Positions 1-7,123 of a stretch of 64,000 bases of DNA are shown here, one piece after another. A model generated the notes under the pieces. It was not told where the DNA came from. It saw nothing but the letters and a program-made list of their open reading frames with translations, and did not search any database. The number at the start of each line of letters is the position of its first letter. The stretch's first letter is position 1. The stretch lies in NCBI GenBank assembly GCA_015655125.1, contig JAATFP010000049.1:1-64000 (forward strand), given 5' to 3'. This DNA comes from Chitinophagales bacterium. GTDB lineage: Bacteria; Bacteroidota; Bacteroidia; Chitinophagales; Chitinophagaceae. The translations under genes and the position numbers were made by a program.

Positions 1-71
1 GCTGAACTCCCCCAGGACCGGAAGGTAGCAAGGGTAGGTGGTTGAGCGGTGCGATGTAAGTAACTTGCCAT
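1..71 (+). ncRNA. ffs: Signal recognition particle RNA (small SRP RNA), 3' part only
   Basis: The window opens inside the apical part of a bacterial SRP RNA. The conserved Ffh-binding hairpin is recognisable from the CAGGACCGGAAGGTAGCAAG string, which matches the GGAAG tetraloop/AGCA internal-loop signature of the family. The following GGTGCGATGTAAG and ACTTGCC segments would pair with a 5' arm lying left of the window. A T-rich run (ATTTTTTATTT, about 70-80) probably marks the terminator. The RNA would scaffold the Ffh GTPase for co-translational membrane targeting. The 5' end is missing and the exact 3' end is inferred. Confidence 0.85.
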
Positions 72-86
72 TTTTTATTTCTATTA

Positions 87-114
87 TTTGATGTGGAAAA
101 GCGTGTTATCTTTG
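87..114 (+). promoter_or_regulatory. Putative Bacteroidota-type promoter for the transaldolase gene
   Basis: A TTTG at 87-90 is followed after 16 nt by TATCTTTG at 107-114, which fits the TAnnTTTG -7 consensus of Bacteroidota sigma factors. The transaldolase ATG lies 44 nt further on. It sits immediately downstream of the SRP RNA terminator, consistent with a separate transcript. Inferred from motif only. Confidence 0.55.
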
Positions 115-157
115 CTTTTCATTATCTCCGATTTGCATCACTCAAAATACGATCGTT

Positions 158-811
158 ATGAAGTTTTTTATCGACACCGCGGATCTTGCCCAAATCAAAG
201 AAGCAAATGACCTCGGAATACTGGATGGCGTTACCACCAATCCATCATTAATGGCAAAGGTTGGGATCAGCGGCGAAGCTGCTGTTACAAAACACTATAT
301 TGATATCTGCAATATTGTTGATGGCGACATCAGCGCTGAAGTGGTTTCCACAGATTTTGATGGAATCATTGCTGAAGGGAAAAAACTGGCGGCCCTTCAT
401 AAAAATATTGTGGTAAAAGTGCCGATGATCAAAGAAGGCGTGAAAGCAATCAAATGGTTCACCGATAACGGTATACGCACAAATTGCACCCTTATCTTTT
501 CTGCAGGCCAGGCGATACTCGCTGCAAAAGCTGGCGCCACGTACATTTCACCGTTCATTGGTCGTATCGACGATACGGGTTGGGATGGCATCGAACTCAT
601 TCACCAGATCCGCCAGATCTATTCTATCCAGGGTTTTAAATCAGAAATATTGGCGGCTTCTATCCGCAATCCGAATCACATCATCAAATGTGCGGAAGCA
701 GGTGCCGATGTTTGTACCTGTCCATTGGAATCTATCCTCGGTTTGCTGAAACATCCGTTAACCGATATTGGATTGGCGAAATTTCTGGAAGACGCTAAGA
801 AATTTGCGTAA
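158..811 (+). CDS. fsa: Transaldolase / fructose-6-phosphate aldolase family protein
   Basis: This 217-residue protein matches the short, single-barrel transaldolase family (FSA/TalC type, usually 212-225 residues). It opens with MKFFIDTADL and GVTTNPSLMAK, both hallmarks of the family, and carries the Schiff-base lysine in VVKVPM (K87). The TCTLIFS-type strand appears as NCTLIFSAGQA, followed by YISPFIGRIDD. Members either transfer dihydroxyacetone in the pentose phosphate pathway or cleave fructose 6-phosphate. Sequence alone does not settle which; in Bacteroidota this class is usually annotated as transaldolase. It is cytoplasmic and monocistronic, with a strong hairpin terminator 70 nt after its stop codon. 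Confidence 0.9.
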   Translation: MKFFIDTADLAQIKEANDLGILDGVTTNPSLMAKVGISGEAAVTKHYIDICNIVDGDISAEVVSTDFDGIIAEGKKLAALHKNIVVKVPMIKEGVKAIKWFTDNGIRTNCTLIFSAGQAILAAKAGATYISPFIGRIDDTGWDGIELIHQIRQIYSIQGFKSEILAASIRNPNHIIKCAEAGADVCTCPLESILGLLKHPLTDIGLAKFLEDAKKFA

Positions 812-880
812 TTTTTTGGAAACAGAAAGACACGGCGACACGAATCATTACAAAGATTTATACATAGTTATTATATATAA

Positions 881-908
881 AATGCCTGCAGATCGCAGGC
901 ATTTTTAT
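881..908 (+). terminator. Rho-independent terminator after transaldolase
   Basis: A perfect 9-bp inverted repeat (AATGCCTGC, 881-889, with GCAGGCATT, 895-903) encloses the loop AGATC and is followed by TTTATTT. It closes the fsa transcript and also lies just downstream of the convergent minus-strand gene at 955-1353. Confidence 0.8.
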
Positions 909-954
909 TTCTTCGTAAAATTTTTTCTTTGTGTCTTTTTGTGGTTCAAAAAGA

Positions 955-1353
955 TCAGTTTCGCTTCCTTTTACTGCCTTTCATTTCCTCCAGCACCTGT
1001 TCCGTACTCTTCAACGGTCCGTCTTCTTTCCTCTTCACATATATGTCAAATTCCTGCAGGCTGGCGGGGTTATTTTTTAAACAAACGCTGATGTGCACTT
1101 TTGCCGGCTTAAAATCCGGATAGATCCAAAGGCTGTTGCCGTAAAATTTTCCGTAATTGCTTTTGAAAATAATATGATTGCTGTCGAGTGGCAGGTATTT
1201 TCCATTGGTCATTAAACCATCGACATTGATATAATTGTAGGTGCCTTTTTTTAAACTATCTGTATAAAGGTTTACAAAAATACTGTCAATCTTCTGAGCC
1301 TTCGCAATGGTGAATGCCGTGATGAAAAGTGTAAGTAAAAATATTTTTTTCAC
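955..1353 (-). CDS. Small secreted protein of unknown function
   Basis: This is a 132-residue protein with a clear Sec signal peptide: MKKIFLLTLF followed by a hydrophobic stretch ending at AKAQ, with predicted cleavage after residue about 19. The mature part looks beta-rich (alternating YNYINVDGLM, YGKFYGNSLW) and ends in a Lys/Arg-rich tail, KGSKRKRN. I recognise no domain. The first ATG gives a complete signal peptide, so the start is well supported. It is convergent with fsa and separated by the shared hairpin. It is likely periplasmic or surface-exposed. No function is proposed. Confidence 0.6.
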   Translation of the reverse strand: MKKIFLLTLFITAFTIAKAQKIDSIFVNLYTDSLKKGTYNYINVDGLMTNGKYLPLDSNHIIFKSNYGKFYGNSLWIYPDFKPAKVHISVCLKNNPASLQEFDIYVKRKEDGPLKSTEQVLEEMKGSKRKRN

Positions 1354-1587
1354 GTTGTAAAAATACCAAATCTTCCGGGAATGCGGTATTGCAGATGTTA
1401 AGGGTGACTTAAAGTATATAGTTACAGCCTTGCAAAAAAATTCCGAATATGTAAACCGTGGTTTTTATATAATAATCTGATCTTAAAGAATTTTCCGGAA
1501 GGCAGTTGAACGGTAAGAAAGGCGGAACTCCAATGCGCCACAACTTTGCAGATTATTCTTGTAGCATCTTTTATAATTGCGATATGC

Positions 1588-2223
1588 TTAATTGGAAATT
1601 CCCACGCGTTCCTTTATATATTCGTTCCGCTTCAATTCATCCAGCATAAACAGCGCCACATCGCCGGTATTAATTTTGAAATTGTTGGGAACCGGCGCCA
1701 CATTTGCCGCCGTATGAAAAGATCCTGTTGCGTCTGCATCCACCAGGTCGGGTGCGCAAACGAATGTCCAGTCCAGCTTTGATGCCTGAAGGAATTGAAA
1801 TGCCTTACGGTGTTCGTTACCTACGGGCAGGTATTCTGCCGGGTAAGAAGTTTCATCCATGAGCAATTCAGTGCTTCCCTCGGAAATGCTTAATACACCC
1901 ATCCCGCCAAGGCCGATGATCCTTTTCACGCCCGCCTTCTGCATCTGTTCCGTAATCTTTTTCATACCAAGGGAGCGTGTATTGTCGGTGCCATCGAACG
2001 CTCCGCCGAGCACAGACAATACCGCTCCACTTCCATTGATGGCATTGTATACCTGTTTATCGTCAAACAAAGCGCCCGTGATCAATTCGAGACGCTCATG
2101 TTCGGGAAAGCCGGCAGTGAAAACGTTTCTGCCAAAGGCACGAACAGTATGGCCGTTGTGAAGAGCCTGCTTTACAATTTGTTTGCCTACCTGGCCGGTA
2201 CTTCCAAATATTGTGATGATCAT
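1588..2223 (-). CDS. NAD(P)-dependent oxidoreductase, NmrA/SDR-like atypical short-chain dehydrogenase
   Basis: A 211-residue Rossmann-fold protein. The N-terminal MIITIFGSTGQVGKQIV contains the GxxGxxG dinucleotide-binding loop typical of atypical SDRs (NmrA and NAD(P)H-binding families), and a GLGGMGVL strand follows in the middle. There is no obvious YxxxK catalytic pair of classical SDRs. Such proteins are often NADP(H)-binding reductases or redox sensors, and the substrate cannot be told from sequence. The gene is transcribed away from the trp operon, sharing the 2224-2373 intergenic region. The cell location is the cytoplasm. Confidence 0.75.
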   Translation of the reverse strand: MIITIFGSTGQVGKQIVKQALHNGHTVRAFGRNVFTAGFPEHERLELITGALFDDKQVYNAINGSGAVLSVLGGAFDGTDNTRSLGMKKITEQMQKAGVKRIIGLGGMGVLSISEGSTELLMDETSYPAEYLPVGNEHRKAFQFLQASKLDWTFVCAPDLVDADATGSFHTAANVAPVPNNFKINTGDVALFMLDELKRNEYIKERVGISN

Positions 2224-2357
2224 GTAAAAAATATTTAATAATTAATAACTAATGGTTAATAATGAAAACCCTCCATTCATAACTCATAATCAATAATTCA
2301 CAGTTCATAATTCCTTCCAAAGTACAAAAAATATTTTTTTATCTTGATATTCTCCTT

Positions 2358-2365
2358 CATCTTTG
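2358..2365 (+). promoter_or_regulatory. Weak -7 box candidate for the trp operon
   Basis: CATCTTTG at 2358-2365 differs from TAnnTTTG at one position. If it is used, transcription would start only a few nucleotides before the leader peptide ATG at 2374, giving an almost leaderless trpL mRNA. No convincing -33 element stands at the expected distance, so this is tentative. Confidence 0.3.
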
Positions 2366-2373
2366 CGTTAACA

Positions 2374-2427
2374 ATGAAAAATTTAATTGCAAATAACAAA
2401 GGTTGGTGGTGGACAGTCAGACAATGA
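2374..2427 (+). CDS. trpL: trp operon leader peptide (three tandem Trp codons)
   Basis: This small ORF, too short for the ORF track, encodes 17 residues, MKNLIANNKGWWWTVRQ, followed by TGA at 2425-2427. Three consecutive TGG codons (2404-2412) make it a tryptophan sensor: when charged tRNA-Trp is scarce the ribosome stalls there. The stop codon sits exactly at the start of the segment that can form the antiterminator, and the gene lies 94 nt before trpE with a strong intrinsic terminator between them. Its product is not expected to have a function of its own; translation is the signal. The tandem Trp codons immediately upstream of a complete trp operon make a chance ORF very unlikely. Confidence 0.9.
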   Translation: MKNLIANNKGWWWTVRQ

Positions 2428-2495
2428 TTGTGTCCCTGCCTTATTTGTATATCTCAAAATATCAGCGCCCCGACACAATTGTCGGGGCGTTTTTA
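2411..2495 (+). promoter_or_regulatory. trp attenuator: alternative antiterminator and terminator hairpins
   Basis: Segment 1 (GGACA, 2411-2415, overlapping the last Trp codon) can pair with TGTCC (2431-2435). Segment 2 (ATTGTGTC, 2427-2434) is perfectly complementary over 8 bp to segment 3 (GACACAAT, 2472-2479). Segment 3 overlaps the 5' arm of the terminator (CGCCCCGAC, 2466-2474, pairing with GTCGGGGCG, 2481-2489, then TTTTTATTT). A ribosome stalled on the Trp codons would mask segment 1, free segment 2 to pair with segment 3 and so prevent termination. A ribosome reaching the stop codon would cover segment 2 and allow the terminator. The pairings are seen in sequence; the mechanism is inferred by analogy with enterobacterial trp attenuation. 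Confidence 0.88.
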
Positions 2496-2521
2496 TTTGT
2501 ATAAATCGTATTTGACATAAC

Positions 2522-3952
2522 ATGAAGAACATATCTTTCTCTACGACCTATAAAAAAATGCTGGCGGATATTTATACGCCGGTTGGTATTTACCTGCGGT
2601 TGCGCGACAGGTTTCGCGACACGATCCTTCTTGAAAGCACGGATTTTCATGCGGGCGAAAACAATTATTCGATCATCGGCATCAATGCCATTGCAGGAAT
2701 CGAGATCAGCGATCCTCAAAAGATAGAAGTCAAATTACCAGGTCAACATCCGGAAATCATCCGTTTACAAACGGATACACCACTTTCCGAGGTATTGCAG
2801 CAATTCATGGAAAGTTTCACACCTGAGGTTGTTCCTGCCAGGCCGGTCAATATCGCACAAGGTGTATTTGGATATACAACCTACGACGCGGTAGGCTTTT
2901 TTGAACACATCCTGTTTGACCAAACGGGCAAGGTTGTTGATGAAAACGCCCGTATACCGTTGATGCGGTACAGGGTGTATCAATATGTGATCGTGATCAA
3001 TCATTTTAAGGATGAACTTTTTCTTTGCGAAAATCATTTTACCGGAATAGAAAGTAAGTTCGCAGATATCGAAAGTATGATTCGCAGCAAGGACGTTCCC
3101 GTATTTCCTTTTGCTATCCGCAATGTAGAAACATCCAATGTTACCGATGAAGAATATAAAGAAATGGTGCAAAGAGGAATCGACAGTTGCCGGCGTGGCG
3201 ACACTTTTCAGATCGTACTCAGCAGAAGGTTCCGCCAGCAGTTCACCGGCGATGAGTTCAATGTATATCGTGCATTACGAAGCATCAACCCAATTCCGTA
3301 CCTGTTTTATTTCGATTACGGGGATTATAAACTAACAGGATCTTCGCCAGAGAGCCAGGTGATCATTGAAGACGGAAAGGTGATCGTACACCCGATTGCA
3401 GGCACATTCAAGCGAACCGGTGACGATGAAACCGATAAAGAACTTGCTATAAAATTGGAAGCTGATGAAAAAGAAAATTCCGAACATGTGATGCTGGTGG
3501 ATCTGGCACGCAACGACCTGAGCAGGCTATGTGACGATGTGGAAGTGACACAATTTAAAAAAGTGAGTTATTTTTCTCATGTGATACACCTGGTGAGCGA
3601 AGTGCAGGGAAGGCTCGGAAGGGAAAGAAACCCATTCAGGATATTGGGCAGCACTTTTCCCGCAGGCACACTGAGCGGCGCACCGAAATACAAAGCCATG
3701 CAACTCATCCATCATTTTGAGAATACCCCGCGCGGATTTTACGGGGGCGCCATTGGTTTTATCGGATTTGACGGAAGTTGTAATCACGCCATCATGATCC
3801 GTACTTTTTTGAGTAAGAATAATACACTCACGTATCAGGCAGGCGCGGGAATAGTGGTTTCCAGTAAACCTGAAAGTGAATTGCAGGAAGTAAACAATAA
3901 ATTAGGTGCGCTTAAAAAAGCCATCGAATCAGCACAACAGATCACCCGTTAA
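2522..3952 (+). CDS. trpE: Anthranilate synthase component I
   Basis: This 476-residue protein is the large subunit of anthranilate synthase, which converts chorismate plus ammonia or glutamine-derived ammonia to anthranilate, the first committed step of tryptophan synthesis. The N-terminal LLEST motif is the classical Trp feedback-inhibition element. The chorismate-binding half includes SPESQ, IAGTFKRTG, DLARNDLSR and AGAGIVVSS. The length is normal for the family. It is the first structural gene of trpEGDCFBA and lies 32 nt after the leader terminator's T-tract, so its expression should be controlled by the attenuator. TrpG follows 9 nt after the stop codon. Confidence 0.97.
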   Translation: MKNISFSTTYKKMLADIYTPVGIYLRLRDRFRDTILLESTDFHAGENNYSIIGINAIAGIEISDPQKIEVKLPGQHPEIIRLQTDTPLSEVLQQFMESFTPEVVPARPVNIAQGVFGYTTYDAVGFFEHILFDQTGKVVDENARIPLMRYRVYQYVIVINHFKDELFLCENHFTGIESKFADIESMIRSKDVPVFPFAIRNVETSNVTDEEYKEMVQRGIDSCRRGDTFQIVLSRRFRQQFTGDEFNVYRALRSINPIPYLFYFDYGDYKLTGSSPESQVIIEDGKVIVHPIAGTFKRTGDDETDKELAIKLEADEKENSEHVMLVDLARNDLSRLCDDVEVTQFKKVSYFSHVIHLVSEVQGRLGRERNPFRILGSTFPAGTLSGAPKYKAMQLIHHFENTPRGFYGGAIGFIGFDGSCNHAIMIRTFLSKNNTLTYQAGAGIVVSSKPESELQEVNNKLGALKKAIESAQQITR

Positions 3953-3961
3953 AAAATAATC

Positions 3962-4534
3962 ATGACGAAAATCCTGGTTTTTGATAATTACGATTCGTTT
4001 ACCTACAACCTCGTGCATCTCGTTGAAAAGATATTGCATACTAAGGTTGATGTTTTTCGCAACGATGCCATCGCGCTCGAAAAGGTAAAAGAATATGATA
4101 AGATAATTTTATCGCCCGGCCCCGGAATACCAGCAGAGGCCGAACTGCTATTGCCATTGATAAAAGAGTACGCTGCCACCAAATCCATTCTGGGCGTATG
4201 TTTAGGGCATCAGGCTATTGGCGGGGCGTTTGGAGGAACACTTACCAACCTGTCAACCGTTTATCATGGTGTGGCTATGCCCGTATTTATTGATAGCGGG
4301 GAAGATTGTTTGTTCAGGCACCTTCCCCGTACCATAATGGTTGGCCGCTACCATTCGTGGATCGTAGATGAAAAAGATTTTCCGGCTGAATTACAGATAA
4401 CGGCGCGTGATGAAAACAATTATATCATGGCGCTGCAACATAAAAACTTTGATGTGCGCGGTGTGCAGTTTCACCCTGAAAGTGTATTGACGCCGGATGG
4501 GGAGAGGATCATCAGTAACTGGCTGGAAGAATAG
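3962..4534 (+). CDS. trpG: Anthranilate synthase component II (glutamine amidotransferase)
   Basis: A 190-residue class-I glutamine amidotransferase that supplies ammonia to TrpE. The catalytic triad is visible: the nucleophile Cys in GVCLGHQAIGG and the His/Glu pair in FHPESVLTP near the C-terminus. The oxyanion-loop motif SPGPGIP is also present. The family includes PabA, the folate-pathway homologue, and some bacteria use one amidotransferase for both; its position between trpE and trpD makes the Trp role primary. The gene starts 9 nt after trpE and precedes trpD by 59 nt. Confidence 0.96.
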   Translation: MTKILVFDNYDSFTYNLVHLVEKILHTKVDVFRNDAIALEKVKEYDKIILSPGPGIPAEAELLLPLIKEYAATKSILGVCLGHQAIGGAFGGTLTNLSTVYHGVAMPVFIDSGEDCLFRHLPRTIMVGRYHSWIVDEKDFPAELQITARDENNYIMALQHKNFDVRGVQFHPESVLTPDGERIISNWLEE

Positions 4535-4593
4535 GCTAATAGGCGGATATTCTTTATCGTTCCTCTAACCTCTGATCCTTAAACAATAAACTA

Positions 4594-5586
4594 ATGAAAA
4601 AGATATTAAATCATTTATTTGAGCATAAGGCGCTTTCGCGGCAACAAGCTGCGGAAGTGCTGATGCATATTTCGCAAGGAAGGTACAGCGAGGCCGAAAT
4701 TGCGGCATTTATAACGGTATATCTCATGCGAAGCATTACCATCGATGAATTGCAAGGCTTTAAAGATGCGCTGATGCAACTGGCACTTCCTGTTGATGTA
4801 TCCTCGCACGACGTGATGGATATTGTGGGTACCGGTGGTGATGGAAAAAACACATTCAACATTTCCACGCTCAGTTGTTTTATTGTGGCGGGTACCGGCA
4901 ACAAGGTTGCCAAGCACGGTAATTATGGCGCCTCATCCATTAGTGGTTCATCAAATGTGATGGAGGAACTGGGCTATCGTTTTACAACAGACAATGATAC
5001 TTTAAACCGGCAGCTTGAAGCGGCAAATATTTGTTTCTTGCATGCACCATTGTTTCATCCGGCACTAAAAGTAGTTTCAGGTATCCGAAAAAGTCTTGGT
5101 GTGCGTACCTTTTTCAACATGCTCGGCCCGATGGTGAATCCTGCATCGCCTGCATACCAGCTTGTAGGCGTGTATAATCTTGAAATGGCGCGGCTCTACA
5201 ATTACATGCTGCAGGAGGGTGATACCGCATTTACAATTATTCACGCGCTGGATGGGTATGATGAAATATCTTTGACAGGCGATACGAAGATCATCACTAA
5301 CAAAGGTGAGCAAGTATTGAGTGCTGAAGCGATCGGCAAACGCACTGTGAGGCCTGCAGATATTTATGGCGGTAGTTCGGCAGAAGAAGCTGCAGCGATA
5401 TTTTTGAAGATCATCAAAGGTGAGGGTACCTGGGCGCAGAATGCGGTAGTGATAGCAAATGCTGCCATGGCGCTGCAATGCACAGGTAAATTTGCAGATT
5501 ATGAAAACTGCTACCAATTGGCAGTGGATAGTTTGGAAAGTGGCAAAGCTTATCAATGTTTAAAAAATCTTACCGAACCGGCATGA
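4594..5586 (+). CDS. trpD: Anthranilate phosphoribosyltransferase
   Basis: This 330-residue enzyme joins anthranilate to PRPP to form phosphoribosyl-anthranilate. The family signatures are the PRPP-binding GTGGDGKNTFN, the KHGNYGASSISGSS loop and the RTFFNMLGPMVNPA segment. The length is typical of the non-fused enzyme, so the TrpG-TrpD fusion seen in enterobacteria is absent. The stop codon overlaps the preferred trpC start by an ATGA arrangement at 5583-5586, which suggests translational coupling. Confidence 0.96.
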   Translation: MKKILNHLFEHKALSRQQAAEVLMHISQGRYSEAEIAAFITVYLMRSITIDELQGFKDALMQLALPVDVSSHDVMDIVGTGGDGKNTFNISTLSCFIVAGTGNKVAKHGNYGASSISGSSNVMEELGYRFTTDNDTLNRQLEAANICFLHAPLFHPALKVVSGIRKSLGVRTFFNMLGPMVNPASPAYQLVGVYNLEMARLYNYMLQEGDTAFTIIHALDGYDEISLTGDTKIITNKGEQVLSAEAIGKRTVRPADIYGGSSAEEAAAIFLKIIKGEGTWAQNAVVIANAAMALQCTGKFADYENCYQLAVDSLESGKAYQCLKNLTEPA

Positions 5587-6362
5587 ATATCCTGGATCAA
5601 ATAATTGCACATAAACGGGACGAGAATTTCGTACGAAGTACGATGGTGCCGGTGGAGGACTTGATGGAAAGTAAATATTTTGACAGGAAATGTTTTTCAC
5701 TCACCGAGCGCTTGATTGCAAAAGATGCTACCGGCATCATTGCTGAATTCAAGCGTAAGTCGCCATCGAGGGGTTATATCAACCGGCACGCAGAAATTTC
5801 AGGTATTACTCAAGCTTACACCCAACATGGTGCCAGCGGGCTTTCCGTACTTACCGATCGCGAATTTTTTGGCGGCAGCACAGATGATCTTGCATTGGCC
5901 AGGAAAAATGAAGTTCCCATTTTACGAAAAGATTTTATTATTGATCCTTACCAGGTGGTGGGTGCAAAGGCAATGGGTGCCGATGTTATTTTGCTGATAG
6001 CAGCCTGCCTCACGGTTTCTAAAACGGAAGAGCTGGCGCAATTGTCCAAACAACTTGGAATGGAAGTGCTGCTTGAACTTCATGAAGAAAGCGAGCTGGA
6101 ACATATTTGCGCCGAAATAGACATGGTAGGAATAAACAACCGGAGTTTGAAGACATTCAAGGTTGATATTAACAGGTCGCTGGCGTTGAGTAAAAAAATT
6201 CCGGATGGCAAAATTAAGATCGCGGAAAGCGGCATCAGTCAACCTGAAACGATCAGGATCTTTCGTGATGCGGGTTACCAGGGATTCCTCATCGGTGAGA
6301 ATTTTATGAAAGAAAATGACCCCGGCAAAGCATTTGAACAATTTGTAAAAAAAATAAAATAG
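5583..6362 (+). CDS. trpC: Indole-3-glycerol phosphate synthase
   Basis: This (beta/alpha)8 enzyme of 259 residues closes the indole ring from carboxyphenylamino-deoxyribulose phosphate. Motifs include IAEFKRKSPSRG near the N-terminus, LRKDFIIDPYQ, EVLLELHEE, GINNRSLKTF and IAESGI. I prefer the start at 5583 (MNILDQIIAHK) over the track's 5556 start: it matches the normal family N-terminus and forms an ATGA overlap with the trpD stop. The longer form would add nine residues that lie over the trpD coding end. trpF begins 5 nt after its stop. Confidence 0.95.
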   Translation: MNILDQIIAHKRDENFVRSTMVPVEDLMESKYFDRKCFSLTERLIAKDATGIIAEFKRKSPSRGYINRHAEISGITQAYTQHGASGLSVLTDREFFGGSTDDLALARKNEVPILRKDFIIDPYQVVGAKAMGADVILLIAACLTVSKTEELAQLSKQLGMEVLLELHEESELEHICAEIDMVGINNRSLKTFKVDINRSLALSKKIPDGKIKIAESGISQPETIRIFRDAGYQGFLIGENFMKENDPGKAFEQFVKKIK

Positions 6363-6367
6363 TTTGT

Positions 6368-6997
6368 ATGAATATTAAAGTTTGTGGAGTTACCACCTTA
6401 AAACAGCTGCAACAATTGGATGGACTGGATATCGATTTTGCGGGACTGATATTTTTTAAGCAGTCGCCAAGATATGTCGGAAACAAGGTTACAAAAGAAG
6501 AATTGACAGGTGCCGACCTGGATATTAAAAAAGTAGGTGTTTTTGTAAATGCAGAGTACGACGAGATCATGCAGATAACCGAAGATTATGAACTGGACAT
6601 TGTACAACTTAATGGTGATGAAAGCCCGCACCTGTGCGAAAAAGTTGCTGCCGAAATAGAAGTGATCAAAGCATTTCGTATCGATAATAAAAGTGAAAGG
6701 TCAATCGACTATATGATCGCCGAATACGATGAGGTATGCGATTATTATTTGTTCGATACGGCATCAAAAGAATTACCGGGTGGCAGCGGAGAAAAATTCG
6801 ACTGGAACAAAATTGCGGAAAGCAAAATTGAGAAGCCGTTCTTTTTAAGCGGTGGTATTGCACCGGATGATGCGGCGCTTGTGAAAAAGTTCCGGCATCC
6901 TGATTTTTTCGGCGTTGATATCAACAGCAGGTTTGAAAAGGAACCCGGAGTAAAGGATATGGCGTTGGTACTGCAATTCAGGCACGGACTTAAGTAA
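6368..6997 (+). CDS. trpF: Phosphoribosylanthranilate isomerase
   Basis: A 209-residue single-domain isomerase performing the Amadori rearrangement of phosphoribosyl-anthranilate. The N-terminus MNIKVCGVTT carries the catalytic Cys in the KxCG motif. VQLNGDES supplies the characteristic HG/NG-D-E strand, and FFLSGGIAPDDA is the phosphate-binding loop. The catalytic Asp is probably in LFDTASKELPGGSG. It is not fused to TrpC, as in most Bacteroidota. A 126-nt gap holding a hairpin separates it from trpB. Confidence 0.94.
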   Translation: MNIKVCGVTTLKQLQQLDGLDIDFAGLIFFKQSPRYVGNKVTKEELTGADLDIKKVGVFVNAEYDEIMQITEDYELDIVQLNGDESPHLCEKVAAEIEVIKAFRIDNKSERSIDYMIAEYDEVCDYYLFDTASKELPGGSGEKFDWNKIAESKIEKPFFLSGGIAPDDAALVKKFRHPDFFGVDINSRFEKEPGVKDMALVLQFRHGLK

Positions 6998-7015
6998 ATA
7001 AAACCAAACGCAGAT

Positions 7016-7098
7016 TTGGAAAGATTTTTTTATTAAACTGAAATGAAATCACATGCTTTTGAAATCCTGAATTCGGCGTAATCAAAAGATCTTTCCAA
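7016..7098 (+). repeat. Inverted repeat in the trpF-trpB gap
   Basis: TTGGAAAGAT at 7016-7025 is perfectly complementary to ATCTTTCCAA at 7089-7098, giving a 10-bp stem with a 63-nt loop, ending 26 nt before the trpB ATG. A T-tract (TTTTTTTATT) follows the first arm, but no second short-range stem makes it a conventional terminator. It could stabilise or process the polycistronic mRNA. Function unknown. Confidence 0.5.
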
Positions 7099-7123
7099 CT
7101 CAGTGTTTAAATTCAATATTATT

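Noticed and set aside
2411-2495. T-box or Trp riboswitch upstream of trpE
   Set aside because: No T-box consensus or specifier-loop structure is seen; tandem Trp codons and alternative hairpins fit leader-peptide attenuation better.
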